This document shows, piece by piece, positions 41,840 to 51,966 of a stretch of 64,000 nucleotides of DNA. How positions within the stretch are numbered: position 1 is the stretch's first letter; every line of letters begins with the position of its first letter. Made by a program: the position numbers and the translations under genes. The stretch spans positions 1-64,000 of the forward strand of contig NZ_CCEJ010000005.1 of the NCBI RefSeq assembly GCF_000750955.1, read 5' to 3'. A model generated the notes under the pieces. The model was not told the DNA's origin. It saw only the letters and a program-made list of their open reading frames with translations, and ran no database searches. The DNA is from Criblamydia sequanensis CRIB-18. Lineage in GTDB: Bacteria > Chlamydiota > Chlamydiia > Chlamydiales > Criblamydiaceae.

Positions 41840-43522
41840 ATGAATCATTGGGCGGAATTGGTTAGCTTTTTCCTATTTTTATTGGGAACCTCCCTTTTCT
41901 TGGGCCGATATCTTTGGATTTTATTTAAAGATCACCCCTCTTTCACTTTGCCTATTTTCTCAAGCACAGAAGCCAAGATTTATAAAATTTGCTCTATCGA
42001 TTGCGAAGAGGAAATGACGGCTAAAAATTATATGATGGCTCTTCTCTTCTTTAATTTATTAGGCCTTGCTTTTCTTTTTGCGCTTTTGCTTCTTCAAGGG
42101 GTTTTGCCCTTAAACCCTGAAAATTTAAGCGGTGTCGAACCTCTTTTAGCTCTAAATACAGCAATCAGCTTTACAACTAACACCAACTGGCAAGCCTATG
42201 CAGGAGAAACAACTTTAAGTTACCTATCCGGAATGCTTGGCTTAACGGTTCAAAATTATTTAAGCGCCGCCACCGGATTTGCTGCGCTTTTAACTTTGAT
42301 CCGAGGCTTTACAAGACAAAATTCTACGACGGTTGGCAACTTTTGGAAGGATTTAACCCGTTTTACCCTCTATGTTCTCTTACCCCTTTCCCTCCTCTTT
42401 TCCCTTTTTCTTGTAAGCCAAGGAGCCATTCAGACGCTAGAGGGAGCTTTGACTGTCGAGACTTTAGAAAATGCTAAGCAAACCATACCTCGCGGTCCGG
42501 CAGCCTCCCAAGTTGCCATTAAGCAAATAGGATCTAATGGCGGGGGCTTTTTTAACGCAAATAGCGCTCATCCTTTTGAAAACCCAACCCCCCTAACGAA
42601 CTTTTTAGAAACTTGGGCCATTCTTATCATTCCTGGCGCTACTTTATATATGTATGCGCTTATGATAGAATCGAAAAAAGAAGCGGCTCCAATTTTTGCA
42701 TGCCTCTTAATTTTCTTCCTTACAAGTGTTTTTGCAAGCTTCCTGTCCGAGATAGCAGTCAACCCGAATATGGCAGTCAATCCTGTTTTAGAGGGAAAAG
42801 AGACTCGTTTTGGAATTTACAATAGTGTCCTTTTTGCAAATGCCACAACCGCAACTTCCAATGGATCGACTAATTGCTCACATTCAAGCCTGTCGCCTCT
42901 TGCAGGCGGGCTATGTCTATTTAATATGATGCTTGGCGAAGTTATCTTTGGAGGTGTCGGTGTCGGTCTTGCAGGCCTTCTACTCTTTATTCTTTTAACG
43001 GTTTTTTTATCGGGTTTAATGGTTGGAAGGACTCCTGAATACTTAGGAAAAAAAGTTGAAAAACAAGAAATGAAGTGGGTTATGCTAGCTCTTTTATTCC
43101 CCTCTCTTCTAATTCTGCTTGGAGCTGCCATAGCCTTATCCCTACCCTCTGTTTTGGATACCCTTACCGAAGGACCTCATGGGCTTACCGAAATCCTTTA
43201 TGCCTTTACTTCGGCTGCGGCTAATAACGGAAGCGCTTTTGCAAGCCTAAATGCCAATACTCCCTTCTTTAATGTTGTCTTAAGCGTTATCATGCTGGCT
43301 TCAAGACTGACTATTCTTTTAGCCGCGATTGCAATTGGCGGACACCTTGCTTTAAAAAAGCGAGGGGGGATATCCCTTGGATCGTTTTCGACAGCAAGCC
43401 CTCTTTTCGGGCTTCTTTTGTTTTTTGTAATTTTTATAGTAGCCGGCTTAACGTTTTTTCCGGCCCTTTCCCTCGGCCCTATTTTAGAGGAGATGTTAAT
43501 GAGAAGAAGCGTTGTTTTTTAA
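41840..43522 (+). CDS. kdpA: Potassium-transporting ATPase channel subunit KdpA
   Basis: The 560-residue start at ATG 41840 (MNHWAELVSFFLFLLG) is chosen because the upstream in-frame extension from TTG 41759 overlaps KdpF and does not match the family. KdpA is the K+-selective channel-like subunit, related to Trk/Ktr channels, with four selectivity-filter regions; visible ones are FTTNTNWQAYAGE, SNGGGFFNANSAHPFENPT, TATSNGSTN and TSAAANNGSAFASL. There are about ten membrane helices. The order kdpF-A-B-C-D has almost no gaps; kdpB begins at the base after the kdpA stop. The length agrees with E. coli KdpA (557). Confidence 0.96.
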   Translation: MNHWAELVSFFLFLLGTSLFLGRYLWILFKDHPSFTLPIFSSTEAKIYKICSIDCEEEMTAKNYMMALLFFNLLGLAFLFALLLLQGVLPLNPENLSGVEPLLALNTAISFTTNTNWQAYAGETTLSYLSGMLGLTVQNYLSAATGFAALLTLIRGFTRQNSTTVGNFWKDLTRFTLYVLLPLSLLFSLFLVSQGAIQTLEGALTVETLENAKQTIPRGPAASQVAIKQIGSNGGGFFNANSAHPFENPTPLTNFLETWAILIIPGATLYMYALMIESKKEAAPIFACLLIFFLTSVFASFLSEIAVNPNMAVNPVLEGKETRFGIYNSVLFANATTATSNGSTNCSHSSLSPLAGGLCLFNMMLGEVIFGGVGVGLAGLLLFILLTVFLSGLMVGRTPEYLGKKVEKQEMKWVMLALLFPSLLILLGAAIALSLPSVLDTLTEGPHGLTEILYAFTSAAANNGSAFASLNANTPFFNVVLSVIMLASRLTILLAAIAIGGHLALKKRGGISLGSFSTASPLFGLLLFFVIFIVAGLTFFPALSLGPILEEMLMRRSVVF

Positions 43523-45610
43523 ATGAGAAACCCCATGCAAAAGAAAAAAGGAATTTTAACCCTGGACTTGATCCTTGAGTCCTTAAGGGATTCATTTTTA
43601 AAGCTGCATCCCAAATTTCAAATTAAAAATCCGGTTCTTTTTGTCACCTATTTAAGCGCTATTTTTGTCATTCTCCTTCTTTTTTTGGGGCACTATTCTG
43701 CGTTTAATTTGCAAATTGCCCTTTGGCTTTCCTTTACCGTTCTTTTTGCTAATTTTGCAAGTTCGCTTGCCGAGAGCCGTGGAAAAGCGCAAGCTGAAAG
43801 CTTAAAAAAAACCCAAGTTGAGTCAATAGCTAGAAAACTTGTAGATGGCCAAGAAGTAAAGGTTTCCGCTTTGTCTTTGAAAAAAGGAGATCTTGTAGTT
43901 TGTGAAGTCGGCGACTTCATCCCGGCTGACGGGGAAGTGGTTCAAGGGATTGCAACTGTTGATGAATCGGCCATCACAGGCGAATCAGCTCCTGTAATAC
44001 GCGAAAGCGGCGGCGATAGAAGCGCTGTGACCTCCGGTACTCGTGTGGTTAGCGATCAAATTGTTATTAAAGTAACTTCAGAGAAAGGGCATAGCTTTTT
44101 AGACCGCATGATTTCTCTTATTGAAGGCGCTGAAAGACAAAAGACACCAAATGAGATTGCGTTAACGATTGTCCTCTCCTCCCTCACCCTTATTTTCATC
44201 ATCACCATCATCAGCTTAAAAAAATTCGCCGATTATACAAGCCTTGCCGCGAATCAAAATTTAGCAGAACAAGTGACTTTGCCAACACTCATTGCCCTGC
44301 TTGTCTGTCTTATCCCAACTACCATTGGAGCCTTATTAAGCGCCATCGGGATTGCAGGGATGGATAGGCTTATTCAGAGAAATGTGATTGCCAAAAGCGG
44401 AAAAGCAGTGGAAGCCGCGGGTGATATCGACCTTTTAATCCTGGATAAAACAGGAACCATTACCCTTGGCAATAGGATGGCTGTTGAATTCATAGCGGCG
44501 CCCGATGTCAATGAAAAAGCTCTTGCTGAAATGGCACAGCTAGCATCTTTATCAGATGAAACTCCGGAAGGGCGCTCCATCGTTATTTTGGCTAAAAACA
44601 AATACCATTTACGAGCAGAGAATTTAGATTTAAATCACTCAAAATTTATTCCTTTTTCAGCCCACACCAAAATGAGCGGGATTGATTATACCGAAAGCGT
44701 TGCCGACAACGTTAAAATTATCCGTAAAGGATCCTATGAAGCCATTAAACTCCATATAGAAAAATTGGGAGGCCATTTTCCGGAAGAACTGATAGACGCC
44801 ATTCAGTCCATTTCAAATAAAGGAGGTACGCCTCTTATTGTTTCTCTTGGAAGCGCAGTGCTTGGAGCTATTTATTTAAAAGATGTGATTAAAGGAGGCA
44901 TCAAAGAACGTTTTAAAGAAATGCGAAAGATGGGAATAAAAACCCTTATGGTTACAGGAGATAATTACTTGACTGCTGCCGCCATTGCAGCAGAAGCAGG
45001 CGTTGACGATTTTGTAGCTGAAGCGACCCCTGAAATAAAACTCAACTTAATCAGAGAAGCCCAAAAAAAAGGGCTTCTAATTGCCATGACAGGTGATGGA
45101 ACAAATGATGCCCCGGCTTTAGCGCAAGCTGATGTCGGCCTTGCCATGAATACCGGAACTCAAGCTTCCCGCGAAGCCGGTAATATGGTAGATCTAGATA
45201 GCAACCCGACTAAGCTTCTAGATATTGTCGAAATAGGAAAGCAGCTGCTTATGACAAGAGGGGCTTTAACCACTTTTAGCATAGCTAATGATATTGCAAA
45301 ATATTTTGCCATTATCCCGGCCCTTTTTGGAACGCTTTATGCCACCAAAGAATTGAAAGGGGCTCTTTACCCGTTAAACATCATGAATCTCACCTCAAGT
45401 AAGAGCGCCATCATTAGCGCTTTGATTTTTAATGCTCTCATTATAGTCTTGCTAATCCCCCTTGCACTTAGAGGAGTTTCTTATTCCCCCGGAAGCGCTG
45501 ATAAATTGCTCAAGCAAAACCTCTTAATTTATGGTCTTGGAGGTATTATAGCCCCATTTATCGGGATAAAATTAATCGATTTATTAATCACTTCCTTAGG
45601 GCTGGTCTAA
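43523..45610 (+). CDS. kdpB: Potassium-transporting P-type ATPase subunit KdpB
   Basis: The 695-residue product is the ATP-hydrolysing P-type ATPase of the Kdp pump. The phosphorylation motif DKTGT begins at Asp308, close to Asp307 in E. coli, the actuator domain has TGESAPV, and the nucleotide hinge region carries [18 protein letters not shown], with kdpB-specific [22 protein letters not shown]. About seven membrane helices frame these domains. It energises the KdpA channel. The start ATG follows the kdpA stop directly and the stop overlaps the kdpC start (TAATG), so expression is coupled. Confidence 0.98.
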   Translation: MRNPMQKKKGILTLDLILESLRDSFLKLHPKFQIKNPVLFVTYLSAIFVILLLFLGHYSAFNLQIALWLSFTVLFANFASSLAESRGKAQAESLKKTQVESIARKLVDGQEVKVSALSLKKGDLVVCEVGDFIPADGEVVQGIATVDESAITGESAPVIRESGGDRSAVTSGTRVVSDQIVIKVTSEKGHSFLDRMISLIEGAERQKTPNEIALTIVLSSLTLIFIITIISLKKFADYTSLAANQNLAEQVTLPTLIALLVCLIPTTIGALLSAIGIAGMDRLIQRNVIAKSGKAVEAAGDIDLLILDKTGTITLGNRMAVEFIAAPDVNEKALAEMAQLASLSDETPEGRSIVILAKNKYHLRAENLDLNHSKFIPFSAHTKMSGIDYTESVADNVKIIRKGSYEAIKLHIEKLGGHFPEELIDAIQSISNKGGTPLIVSLGSAVLGAIYLKDVIKGGIKERFKEMRKMGIKTLMVTGDNYLTAAAIAAEAGVDDFVAEATPEIKLNLIREAQKKGLLIAMTGDGTNDAPALAQADVGLAMNTGTQASREAGNMVDLDSNPTKLLDIVEIGKQLLMTRGALTTFSIANDIAKYFAIIPALFGTLYATKELKGALYPLNIMNLTSSKSAIISALIFNALIIVLLIPLALRGVSYSPGSADKLLKQNLLIYGLGGIIAPFIGIKLIDLLITSLGLV

Positions 45611-46152
45611 TGATAAAAAAAGCAATCAAACTCTTTCTTATCTTATTAATTTTGACAGGTTTTTTTTACCCATTGGCAATAACTTTTCTAGCCCATTTAA
45701 TATTTCCAAACCAGGCTACGGGCAGTTTAATAAAAAGGGATCAAAAAATTTTGGGCTCTTCGTTAATAGCTCAAAAATTTACAAGCGATCGTTATTTTTG
45801 GCCAAGGCCTTCAGCCATCAATTATGATCCTTTAGGACCCTCAGGCGGCAGCAATCTTAGCCCTACAAGTAAAAAGCTTAAAAGCGAAGTACAGGCAAGA
45901 ATGGAAAAATTTTCTTTAACCGATCCAGTTTTAAACGAACTTGTTTATTCTTCAGCAAGCGGCCTTGACCCGCATATTAGCCTTGAAACGGCCTTCTATC
46001 AAGCCCCAAGAATTGCAAAAGCAAGAAATCGCGATGTCGAAACCATACTTAAGCTGATCTCCAAGTTACAAGAAGGTAAGCAGATTGGAATTTTAGGGCC
46101 TGCTTATGTCAATGTGCTCCTTCTTAATCTGGAGTTAGACAAAAACCTATGA
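45610..46152 (+). CDS. kdpC: Potassium-transporting ATPase subunit KdpC
   Basis: The 180-residue subunit has one N-terminal membrane helix (about 7-30) and a periplasmic domain. Family motifs are GSLIKRDQKILGSSLIAQ, FTSDRYFWPRPSA, YDPLGPSGGSNLSPTS and the C-terminal SASGLDPHISLETAFYQAPRIA. KdpC assists K+ affinity and complex assembly. It overlaps kdpB by one base (TAATG) and the kdpD start by four bases (ATGA), which indicates a single coupled operon. The length matches the usual 180-200. Confidence 0.96.
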   Translation: MIKKAIKLFLILLILTGFFYPLAITFLAHLIFPNQATGSLIKRDQKILGSSLIAQKFTSDRYFWPRPSAINYDPLGPSGGSNLSPTSKKLKSEVQARMEKFSLTDPVLNELVYSSASGLDPHISLETAFYQAPRIAKARNRDVETILKLISKLQEGKQIGILGPAYVNVLLLNLELDKNL

Positions 46153-48779
46153 CACCTGATGAAAGATTGGATCCTGATGAGCTCCTTAAAGCTGTGCAAG
46201 AAACCGAAAAAAAGCAAAAGCTTGGAAAACTTAAAATTTTCTTTGGAATGGCGGCCGGGGTTGGAAAAACTTACTCTATGCTGGAAGCTGCCCACAATTT
46301 GATGAAAGAGGGTGTAAATTTAATCGTAGGGGTTGTTAACACTCATGGGCGGATGGAAACAGAAAAACTCCTTGCAGGCTTGCCATTATTGCCTGAAAAA
46401 TGGGTAAAATATAAAGACACGGTTTTTGAAGAATTAGATCTTGAAGCCATCTTAAAGGCAAAACCTGACCTTGTCTTAATTGATGAACTGGCCCATACAA
46501 ACGTTCCCGGGTCAAAACATCCTAAAAGATGGCAGGATGTTTTAGAACTTCTTGAAGCCGGAATCGATGTCTACACTACATTAAACGTCCAGCATATTGA
46601 AAGCCGAAAGGACCTTGTTGAAAATATTACCGGGATAAAAGTTAATGAAACAGTCCCGGATCTTCTCTTGGAGCATGCCGATACCCTTGAAATTATAGAC
46701 ATTTCACCAAACGAGCTTCTCCAAAGGCTTAATGAAGGAAAAGTATATTTTCCTGAGCAATCAAAAATAGCGGCTCAGAATTTTTTCCAAAAAGATAATT
46801 TAACGGCGTTACGAGAAATTGCACTCAGGCTTACAGCTGAAAAAGTAGACCATGACCTTCATGGCATGCTTATTAAAGGTAAAAAATGGCGGACAAGAGA
46901 GCGGTTAATGGTAGCTATTTCTTCAAGCCCCTCCTCGCAGCAATTAATAAGGGCGGCAAGAAAATTAGCGTTTGAATTAGACGCCCCTTGGTATGCAGTT
47001 TATGTAGATACAGGAGTTAAACTTAACGATCAGGATCAGCTTCGTCTTAACGCTCACCTAAATTTAGCAAGCGAACTTGGCGCCCTCACGATCACAACCC
47101 ATGACCTTGACATTGTTGCCGGCCTCAACCGTATTGCCAAACAAAAAGGGGTCACAAGAATTATTGTCGGAAGACCCCCTGTAAAAAGAAACCGGGTTAT
47201 CAATTTATTCAGCCAAAACATTATAGAACGCATAGAAAAAGAAAATAAGGATGTGGATATTATTGTCCTAAGGCAAGACAAAGCCACCTCTCTTTTTCGG
47301 AAGTCCCATGACTTCCATAGAGAGCCTATTCCTTTTGTTTCGTATTTGTATGCTCTTATCACGATCGCGGCCATTACCTTTTTTGGATATGCCCTGCTTC
47401 CTTATGTGGGCTACAAATCTGTCGGCTTTGTCTATTTGCTTGGCATTTTAATTTTAAATTTCTTTTTAAATAGGGGCCCAATTTTTTTTGCGGCTATTTT
47501 AAGCGCGTTTGCTTGGAACTACTTGTTTATCCCTCCCCTTTTTACTCTTGCCATTCATGACCCTGAAGATATCGCTTTAATCACCATTTATTTTATCACC
47601 GCATTTTTACTCGGTTTTTTGACAAGGCGGCTTCGCGAACAAGATCAATTTTTGCATCAGCGCGAAGAAAAAATGGAAAAACTCTATGAGATTGAACAAG
47701 AAATTGCTGAATCGGCAACTATGGAAGCTTTAATTTCACGTGTAACTGAAAGGCTCGAATTAATGTTTGATGGCTTTTTTAACATACTTGTCAAAACAGA
47801 TGAAGGCAGCATAAAGTTTGATAGCAAGATTAATCAGGATGAAAAAGAAAAAGCGGTCGCAAGCCTCGTCTTTCAAACGGGTCAAATGGCCGGATGGTCC
47901 ACCAACACGTTGCCTTCTGTTAACTCTTTGTATCTTCCTATAAAATTCTCTAAAGAAGCAGTCGGGGTGCTTGTTTACACGCCAAATAATAAAAGAACTC
48001 TTTCAAGAGATGAGTTAAATTTCCTTCAAACAGTGAACCATCATCTTGGGATTTACATTGAGCGTCACTTTTTCGAACAGAAAATCCACTACGAAGACTA
48101 TACGAGGCAAATTGAAAAGATTCATCAAAGCCTTTTCCACACACTTAATCGAAACTTTTACATGCCGCTTGAGCAAATCCTAAATATTCTGGCTGAAATA
48201 AAAAAAGCTCCGGAAAAACCCATTGAAAAAAAGCTTTTAAGCAAGCTTGATGACTTTATCCAAAATCTAAAGTTTATTATAGACAATGTCATCGCTCTTT
48301 CTGAAATTGAATCCGGTTATGTTCGTCTTAATATTGAGAGGCTTCCAATACAAAAGCTGATTGATGAAGTTTTAGAAAATGTAAAATTTCTTACTAAAGA
48401 TGAAGCGGTAGAAGCCAAGGGACAACTAAACCTTATGGCTCCTTTTGATTTTAAGCTATTGAAACTTGCTTTAAACAACCTGATTGTCAATGCCTTTGAA
48501 TATTCCAATTTCAAAGGGCCCATCGAAATCGAAGTTCGTTCCTTGGAAGATAGCTTTGAAATAAAAGTTTGCGATCATGGACCCGGAATACCAAAGGAAG
48601 TGCATCCCTATATTTTTGATAAATTCTATAGGGTTTCCGGGGAAGATAAACCGGGGCTTGGCCTTGGTCTATCCCTTGTCCGTTCAGTCATTGAAATGCA
48701 TCAGGGAAGGATCGAAGTTAAGAATAAGGAAGAAGGAGGGGTTGAATTTACTTTAATTCTTCCTCTAAAAAAGGAATAA
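46149..48779 (+). CDS. kdpD: KdpD sensor kinase-like protein with the phosphoacceptor His replaced
   Basis: The 876-residue protein has the KdpD N-terminal domain with FFGMAAGVGKTYSMLEAA and LVLIDELAHTNVPGS, then a USP-like domain, four clustered membrane helices at about 400-500 and a GAF-like region at about 515-645. In the kinase, the catalytic ATP-binding elements are intact: NNLIVNAFEYS (N box), CDHGPGIP (G1), FDKFYRV (F box) and GLGLGLSLVRS (G2). The dimerisation helix, however, reads SLFHTLNRNFYMPLEQI where KdpD has a SHDLRTPL motif; Arg668 occupies the His position. No kdpE follows. It overlaps kdpC by four bases. It may be a degraded or re-purposed sensor. How the operon is regulated is unclear. 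Confidence 0.93.
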   Translation: MTPDERLDPDELLKAVQETEKKQKLGKLKIFFGMAAGVGKTYSMLEAAHNLMKEGVNLIVGVVNTHGRMETEKLLAGLPLLPEKWVKYKDTVFEELDLEAILKAKPDLVLIDELAHTNVPGSKHPKRWQDVLELLEAGIDVYTTLNVQHIESRKDLVENITGIKVNETVPDLLLEHADTLEIIDISPNELLQRLNEGKVYFPEQSKIAAQNFFQKDNLTALREIALRLTAEKVDHDLHGMLIKGKKWRTRERLMVAISSSPSSQQLIRAARKLAFELDAPWYAVYVDTGVKLNDQDQLRLNAHLNLASELGALTITTHDLDIVAGLNRIAKQKGVTRIIVGRPPVKRNRVINLFSQNIIERIEKENKDVDIIVLRQDKATSLFRKSHDFHREPIPFVSYLYALITIAAITFFGYALLPYVGYKSVGFVYLLGILILNFFLNRGPIFFAAILSAFAWNYLFIPPLFTLAIHDPEDIALITIYFITAFLLGFLTRRLREQDQFLHQREEKMEKLYEIEQEIAESATMEALISRVTERLELMFDGFFNILVKTDEGSIKFDSKINQDEKEKAVASLVFQTGQMAGWSTNTLPSVNSLYLPIKFSKEAVGVLVYTPNNKRTLSRDELNFLQTVNHHLGIYIERHFFEQKIHYEDYTRQIEKIHQSLFHTLNRNFYMPLEQILNILAEIKKAPEKPIEKKLLSKLDDFIQNLKFIIDNVIALSEIESGYVRLNIERLPIQKLIDEVLENVKFLTKDEAVEAKGQLNLMAPFDFKLLKLALNNLIVNAFEYSNFKGPIEIEVRSLEDSFEIKVCDHGPGIPKEVHPYIFDKFYRVSGEDKPGLGLGLSLVRSVIEMHQGRIEVKNKEEGGVEFTLILPLKKE

Positions 48780-48786
48780 CATAACT

Positions 48787-51198
48787 ATGGATCCAGCTAT
48801 CCTCTTATTCTTAAAGCACTTTAAAGAAAAACAATTTCAGGAAGCATTAGAAGCTATTTTTAATGATCCGAGCGTTTCTTTTGAAGAAATAGACAAAAAA
48901 GATGATTTTTCTAAATATATCCTGAACTTTGCGGATGCTCTTTTTCGATTCCCGCCCTACCACTCTTTTGTTGCCGGGTCCCTTCTTCATAAGTACATAG
49001 AAGATGATATTCAGCTCTTGCTAAAACATGAGGATTTTGAAAATGTTTTAAAAAAAGTTTGTTTTTTTCTCTCTCTTTCTGCAGCGGATAAAGACGATTT
49101 TGCTTCCCTTAAGATGCTAGAGTCTCTTGAACAAGAGGATGCTCTTGAAAATATCCACATCGCCTATGAAAAAAAATTGATCCCTTGTGAAAATGAAGAT
49201 TTCAAAAAGCACCTTGAATCGTGCAGGGAAAAAACACGCGCCATTTTAGAGAACCGTTTAAACTTTAGTAACCATTTTATTGCCTTTGCAACAGAGAGGA
49301 AGGCTTTAAGCGAGCATTTATTTGTAAGCGGAAAGCCCTATCAAGCTTTTGCATACCCGGCAAATGCCGAAGAGATCAAAGCCATAAAAAATTTTCCCTT
49401 AACTTTGAATTTCAATGATATTCCTCTTATTTTGATGGAGGCTAAAAAAATTCCATGGGATGCTTTATTAAAACCCCTTTCCGGAAGACCTAAAATTCTT
49501 TTGTTTTATTCAAAAGAGGTCTTAATCCAATCCCTGCAATTCAAAGTGGTGCTAGATGAACTTCTCAACTCCGAAAATTTAATTTATGTTTTAAATTATT
49601 ATGGCTTGGAACAATTTCTTGATAGTTCCTTTATAAAATCCTATGAACCTTTCAAAGAAATAAAACCTCTTTTTATCACGGAAGATCCCTATCTAAAAGA
49701 GGACTATCCTCAAATATTGGAACATTTAAAGTTAGCTTTAACTCAGCTCAAAAGCGAAACAAAGGATAGAGATCCATTTAATTGGCTTTTTGAAGTCGGA
49801 AAAAGGCATGCCTTCGCAAGAGATGCAAAACGCTATGGCGAAGAGAGATTTTTAGCCCTTTGGCTTCGTTATGCCTATAAAGATTGGAATGATATTCATA
49901 AAACAAAACCAAAAAATCTTACTATGAACGCGGCAATGCCGGATTACTTGAAGATCATTCTCGATAAAGTGCCGCCATTAGCTCAAAAAAGAAAAAAAGA
50001 AGCTAAAAAGCCAATAAAAATTGCTCATATCATCAATACGGTGTTTGATGAAGCCCATGCTCCGGCTGAAATCTTGCGCTCGCTTCTTGAAAACCGCGAT
50101 AAGACCCTTTTTGAAGCAAGTGTTTATACAACAGAGACAGGGCTTTATAGGCCCAAAGAATACCCTTACTATAGTTTTAGCGGTCAAGATACTTTAACCC
50201 GAGCTAAAAAGACGGTTCAAGCGCTTTTTTCAGAGGATATTCCCCTAACAGTTTTAAGCCATCCTTTTTTAACGTACGAGGAAGAAGCTAAAATCCTTGC
50301 TAAAAAATTGTCTGAAGCAAAGTGCGAGATAGCCATTTTTCATATGCCTAATCCGGTTAATCTTCTAGCTGCAAAAATGCTAGAGGTTCCTTGCACAGTT
50401 TTTATGGATCATGGGGGTTTTCCACTCATTCCTGATAAGAATGGGTTTTGTCTTCCTTACTATCTTGCCATTCCAATCGAGCCTCATTTTAATTTAATTC
50501 TTACCTGCGAGGAAAGGCCAAAAAGCGAAATTCAGTTTTTTAATAATCGTAACACGGTGGTAGAAGCCCTACCTTTTTCTTTAAATCTTAGAAAAAATTG
50601 GAATCAAAGCCCAATCCCAAGAGAAACTTTTGATCCTGATCACAATCGAATTTTACTTACTACTGTATCTTTAAACTTATTCAACCGCTTATCTCCCGAA
50701 TTTTGTGATTGTATCGCAAAAATTTTAAAGCGCGAGAAAAGAGCTCACTACTATCCTATTGGAGATCCCGTTTATCTTGATTATTTTATGTCCTTTTTTA
50801 AAGAAAGGAAAGTGCAAGACCAGGTCCATTTCTTAGGCTTTCAAAAAAATCCAAGTGACTTTACAAGATCTATGGACATTTATTTAAATGAATTTCCGGT
50901 AGGCAGCGGGCTTGCCCTTCTTGAGGCCATGGCTGCAGGCCTTCCTATCGTTTCCATGTATGATGAAAAAGACCCTATGCCTGCTGCTAGAATGGGCGCT
51001 TATTTTGGAAAGGAAAAGATGATTACCTCTTTAAAAAATGAGGATTATGTCAATCTTTGCTGCCGATTAATAGAAGAGCCAAAACTTCTAGCTGACTGGA
51101 AAAAAGAGGCGCTTCAATCCTACGAGATGCGAACAGATGCTAAAAAATACGCTCATGACTTTGAAAAGCTAATCTTACAAACTTATGAAAGATGCTAA
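48787..51198 (+). CDS. GT-B fold glycosyltransferase
   Basis: The 803-residue protein begins eight bases after kdpD and may be its operon partner. The first 380 residues are helical and unrecognised. From about residue 400 it looks like a glycosyltransferase of the GT-B fold, resembling GT4/GT41-type enzymes: FHMPNPVNLLAAKML, DHGGFPLIP, then the nucleotide-sugar side DRKVQDQVHFLGF-like region (KVQDQVHFLGFQKNPSDFTRSM) and the signature PVGSGLALLEAMAAGLPIVSM, with the conserved Glu. The donor sugar and acceptor are unknown. It has no signal peptide or membrane helix, so it is cytosolic, or secreted without a Sec signal. The gene overlaps a convergent secreted-protein gene by four bases. Confidence 0.75.
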   Translation: MDPAILLFLKHFKEKQFQEALEAIFNDPSVSFEEIDKKDDFSKYILNFADALFRFPPYHSFVAGSLLHKYIEDDIQLLLKHEDFENVLKKVCFFLSLSAADKDDFASLKMLESLEQEDALENIHIAYEKKLIPCENEDFKKHLESCREKTRAILENRLNFSNHFIAFATERKALSEHLFVSGKPYQAFAYPANAEEIKAIKNFPLTLNFNDIPLILMEAKKIPWDALLKPLSGRPKILLFYSKEVLIQSLQFKVVLDELLNSENLIYVLNYYGLEQFLDSSFIKSYEPFKEIKPLFITEDPYLKEDYPQILEHLKLALTQLKSETKDRDPFNWLFEVGKRHAFARDAKRYGEERFLALWLRYAYKDWNDIHKTKPKNLTMNAAMPDYLKIILDKVPPLAQKRKKEAKKPIKIAHIINTVFDEAHAPAEILRSLLENRDKTLFEASVYTTETGLYRPKEYPYYSFSGQDTLTRAKKTVQALFSEDIPLTVLSHPFLTYEEEAKILAKKLSEAKCEIAIFHMPNPVNLLAAKMLEVPCTVFMDHGGFPLIPDKNGFCLPYYLAIPIEPHFNLILTCEERPKSEIQFFNNRNTVVEALPFSLNLRKNWNQSPIPRETFDPDHNRILLTTVSLNLFNRLSPEFCDCIAKILKREKRAHYYPIGDPVYLDYFMSFFKERKVQDQVHFLGFQKNPSDFTRSMDIYLNEFPVGSGLALLEAMAAGLPIVSMYDEKDPMPAARMGAYFGKEKMITSLKNEDYVNLCCRLIEEPKLLADWKKEALQSYEMRTDAKKYAHDFEKLILQTYERC

Positions 51199-51917
51199 TT
51201 TCTAATAAGAGACAGAGTTTTCCCCTTCCTTTGTTCTTTTATGGCCATTCCCCAGGGAAGAGAAAAAGCTAAAATGTCGTCACTTTTTGTAAATTTTACT
51301 TTTGCTTCTCCTGAAACCTCGCCTGCCACACCCGGTGTGTACAGAAAGGATTTGCTAGGATCATGAACGTAAACAGAATTTAGCGTTTCCGATCCGGAAA
51401 GAGAATTGAAAAAAAGAAGGTCATTTTCTTTTAGTCCTCTTAAACAAAATTTATAAATAGTTGTAGGGGCGGTTTCTTCCAGGATGACTTCAACAGAAAA
51501 AGAATCTTTATCGCTCTTAAAAATAAGGGGTTTTGGAACAAATGAAATTTCAGCTAACACTTTCTCTTTTGTTTCAAAGCGGGCGACAACTTTTTCCCCT
51601 TTTATAGTATTTTTTGTATTAACATCAAAAACTGCTGCCTTTCTACACTTGTTGATACCAAACGTCCCATCTTCAAAAAGCTTAAGCCATTCTACTTTGC
51701 GATTTTTTGGATCCTTCGATACGCAGCTTAAATAGGAAACTTTGATATCCTCATTGATTGGAAAATTAGTAAACACAAACTTACAATCAGCTGCCCCATC
51801 ATACCTCTCTTTTGCAGTTGTGGCCAAAATCTTTACGGCAGGTTTCATTTCAGCTATCGCATTTGCAGAAGCGAAAAGTGCTAGGGTATAAAGCAAGGCA
51901 CAAAATTTATTTTTCAT
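51195..51917 (-). CDS. Secreted protein of unknown function
   Basis: The 240-residue product has a signal peptide (FCALLYTLALFASANAIA), probably cleaved before EMKPA. The mature part is beta-rich and basic with four cysteines (AADCKFVF, YLSCVSKD, INKCRKAA, FCLRGL), possibly in disulfides if the protein is periplasmic or surface exposed. I recognise no domain. It lies between a convergent glycosyltransferase gene and the LMW phosphatase gene, which runs in the same direction 49 bases away. Confidence 0.7.
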   Translation of the reverse strand: MKNKFCALLYTLALFASANAIAEMKPAVKILATTAKERYDGAADCKFVFTNFPINEDIKVSYLSCVSKDPKNRKVEWLKLFEDGTFGINKCRKAAVFDVNTKNTIKGEKVVARFETKEKVLAEISFVPKPLIFKSDKDSFSVEVILEETAPTTIYKFCLRGLKENDLLFFNSLSGSETLNSVYVHDPSKSFLYTPGVAGEVSGEAKVKFTKSDDILAFSLPWGMAIKEQRKGKTLSLIRN

Positions 51918-51966
51918 ACAACTCTATAGAATTTCATGGTTTATGATAGTCGGTTGGCACTTTGGC

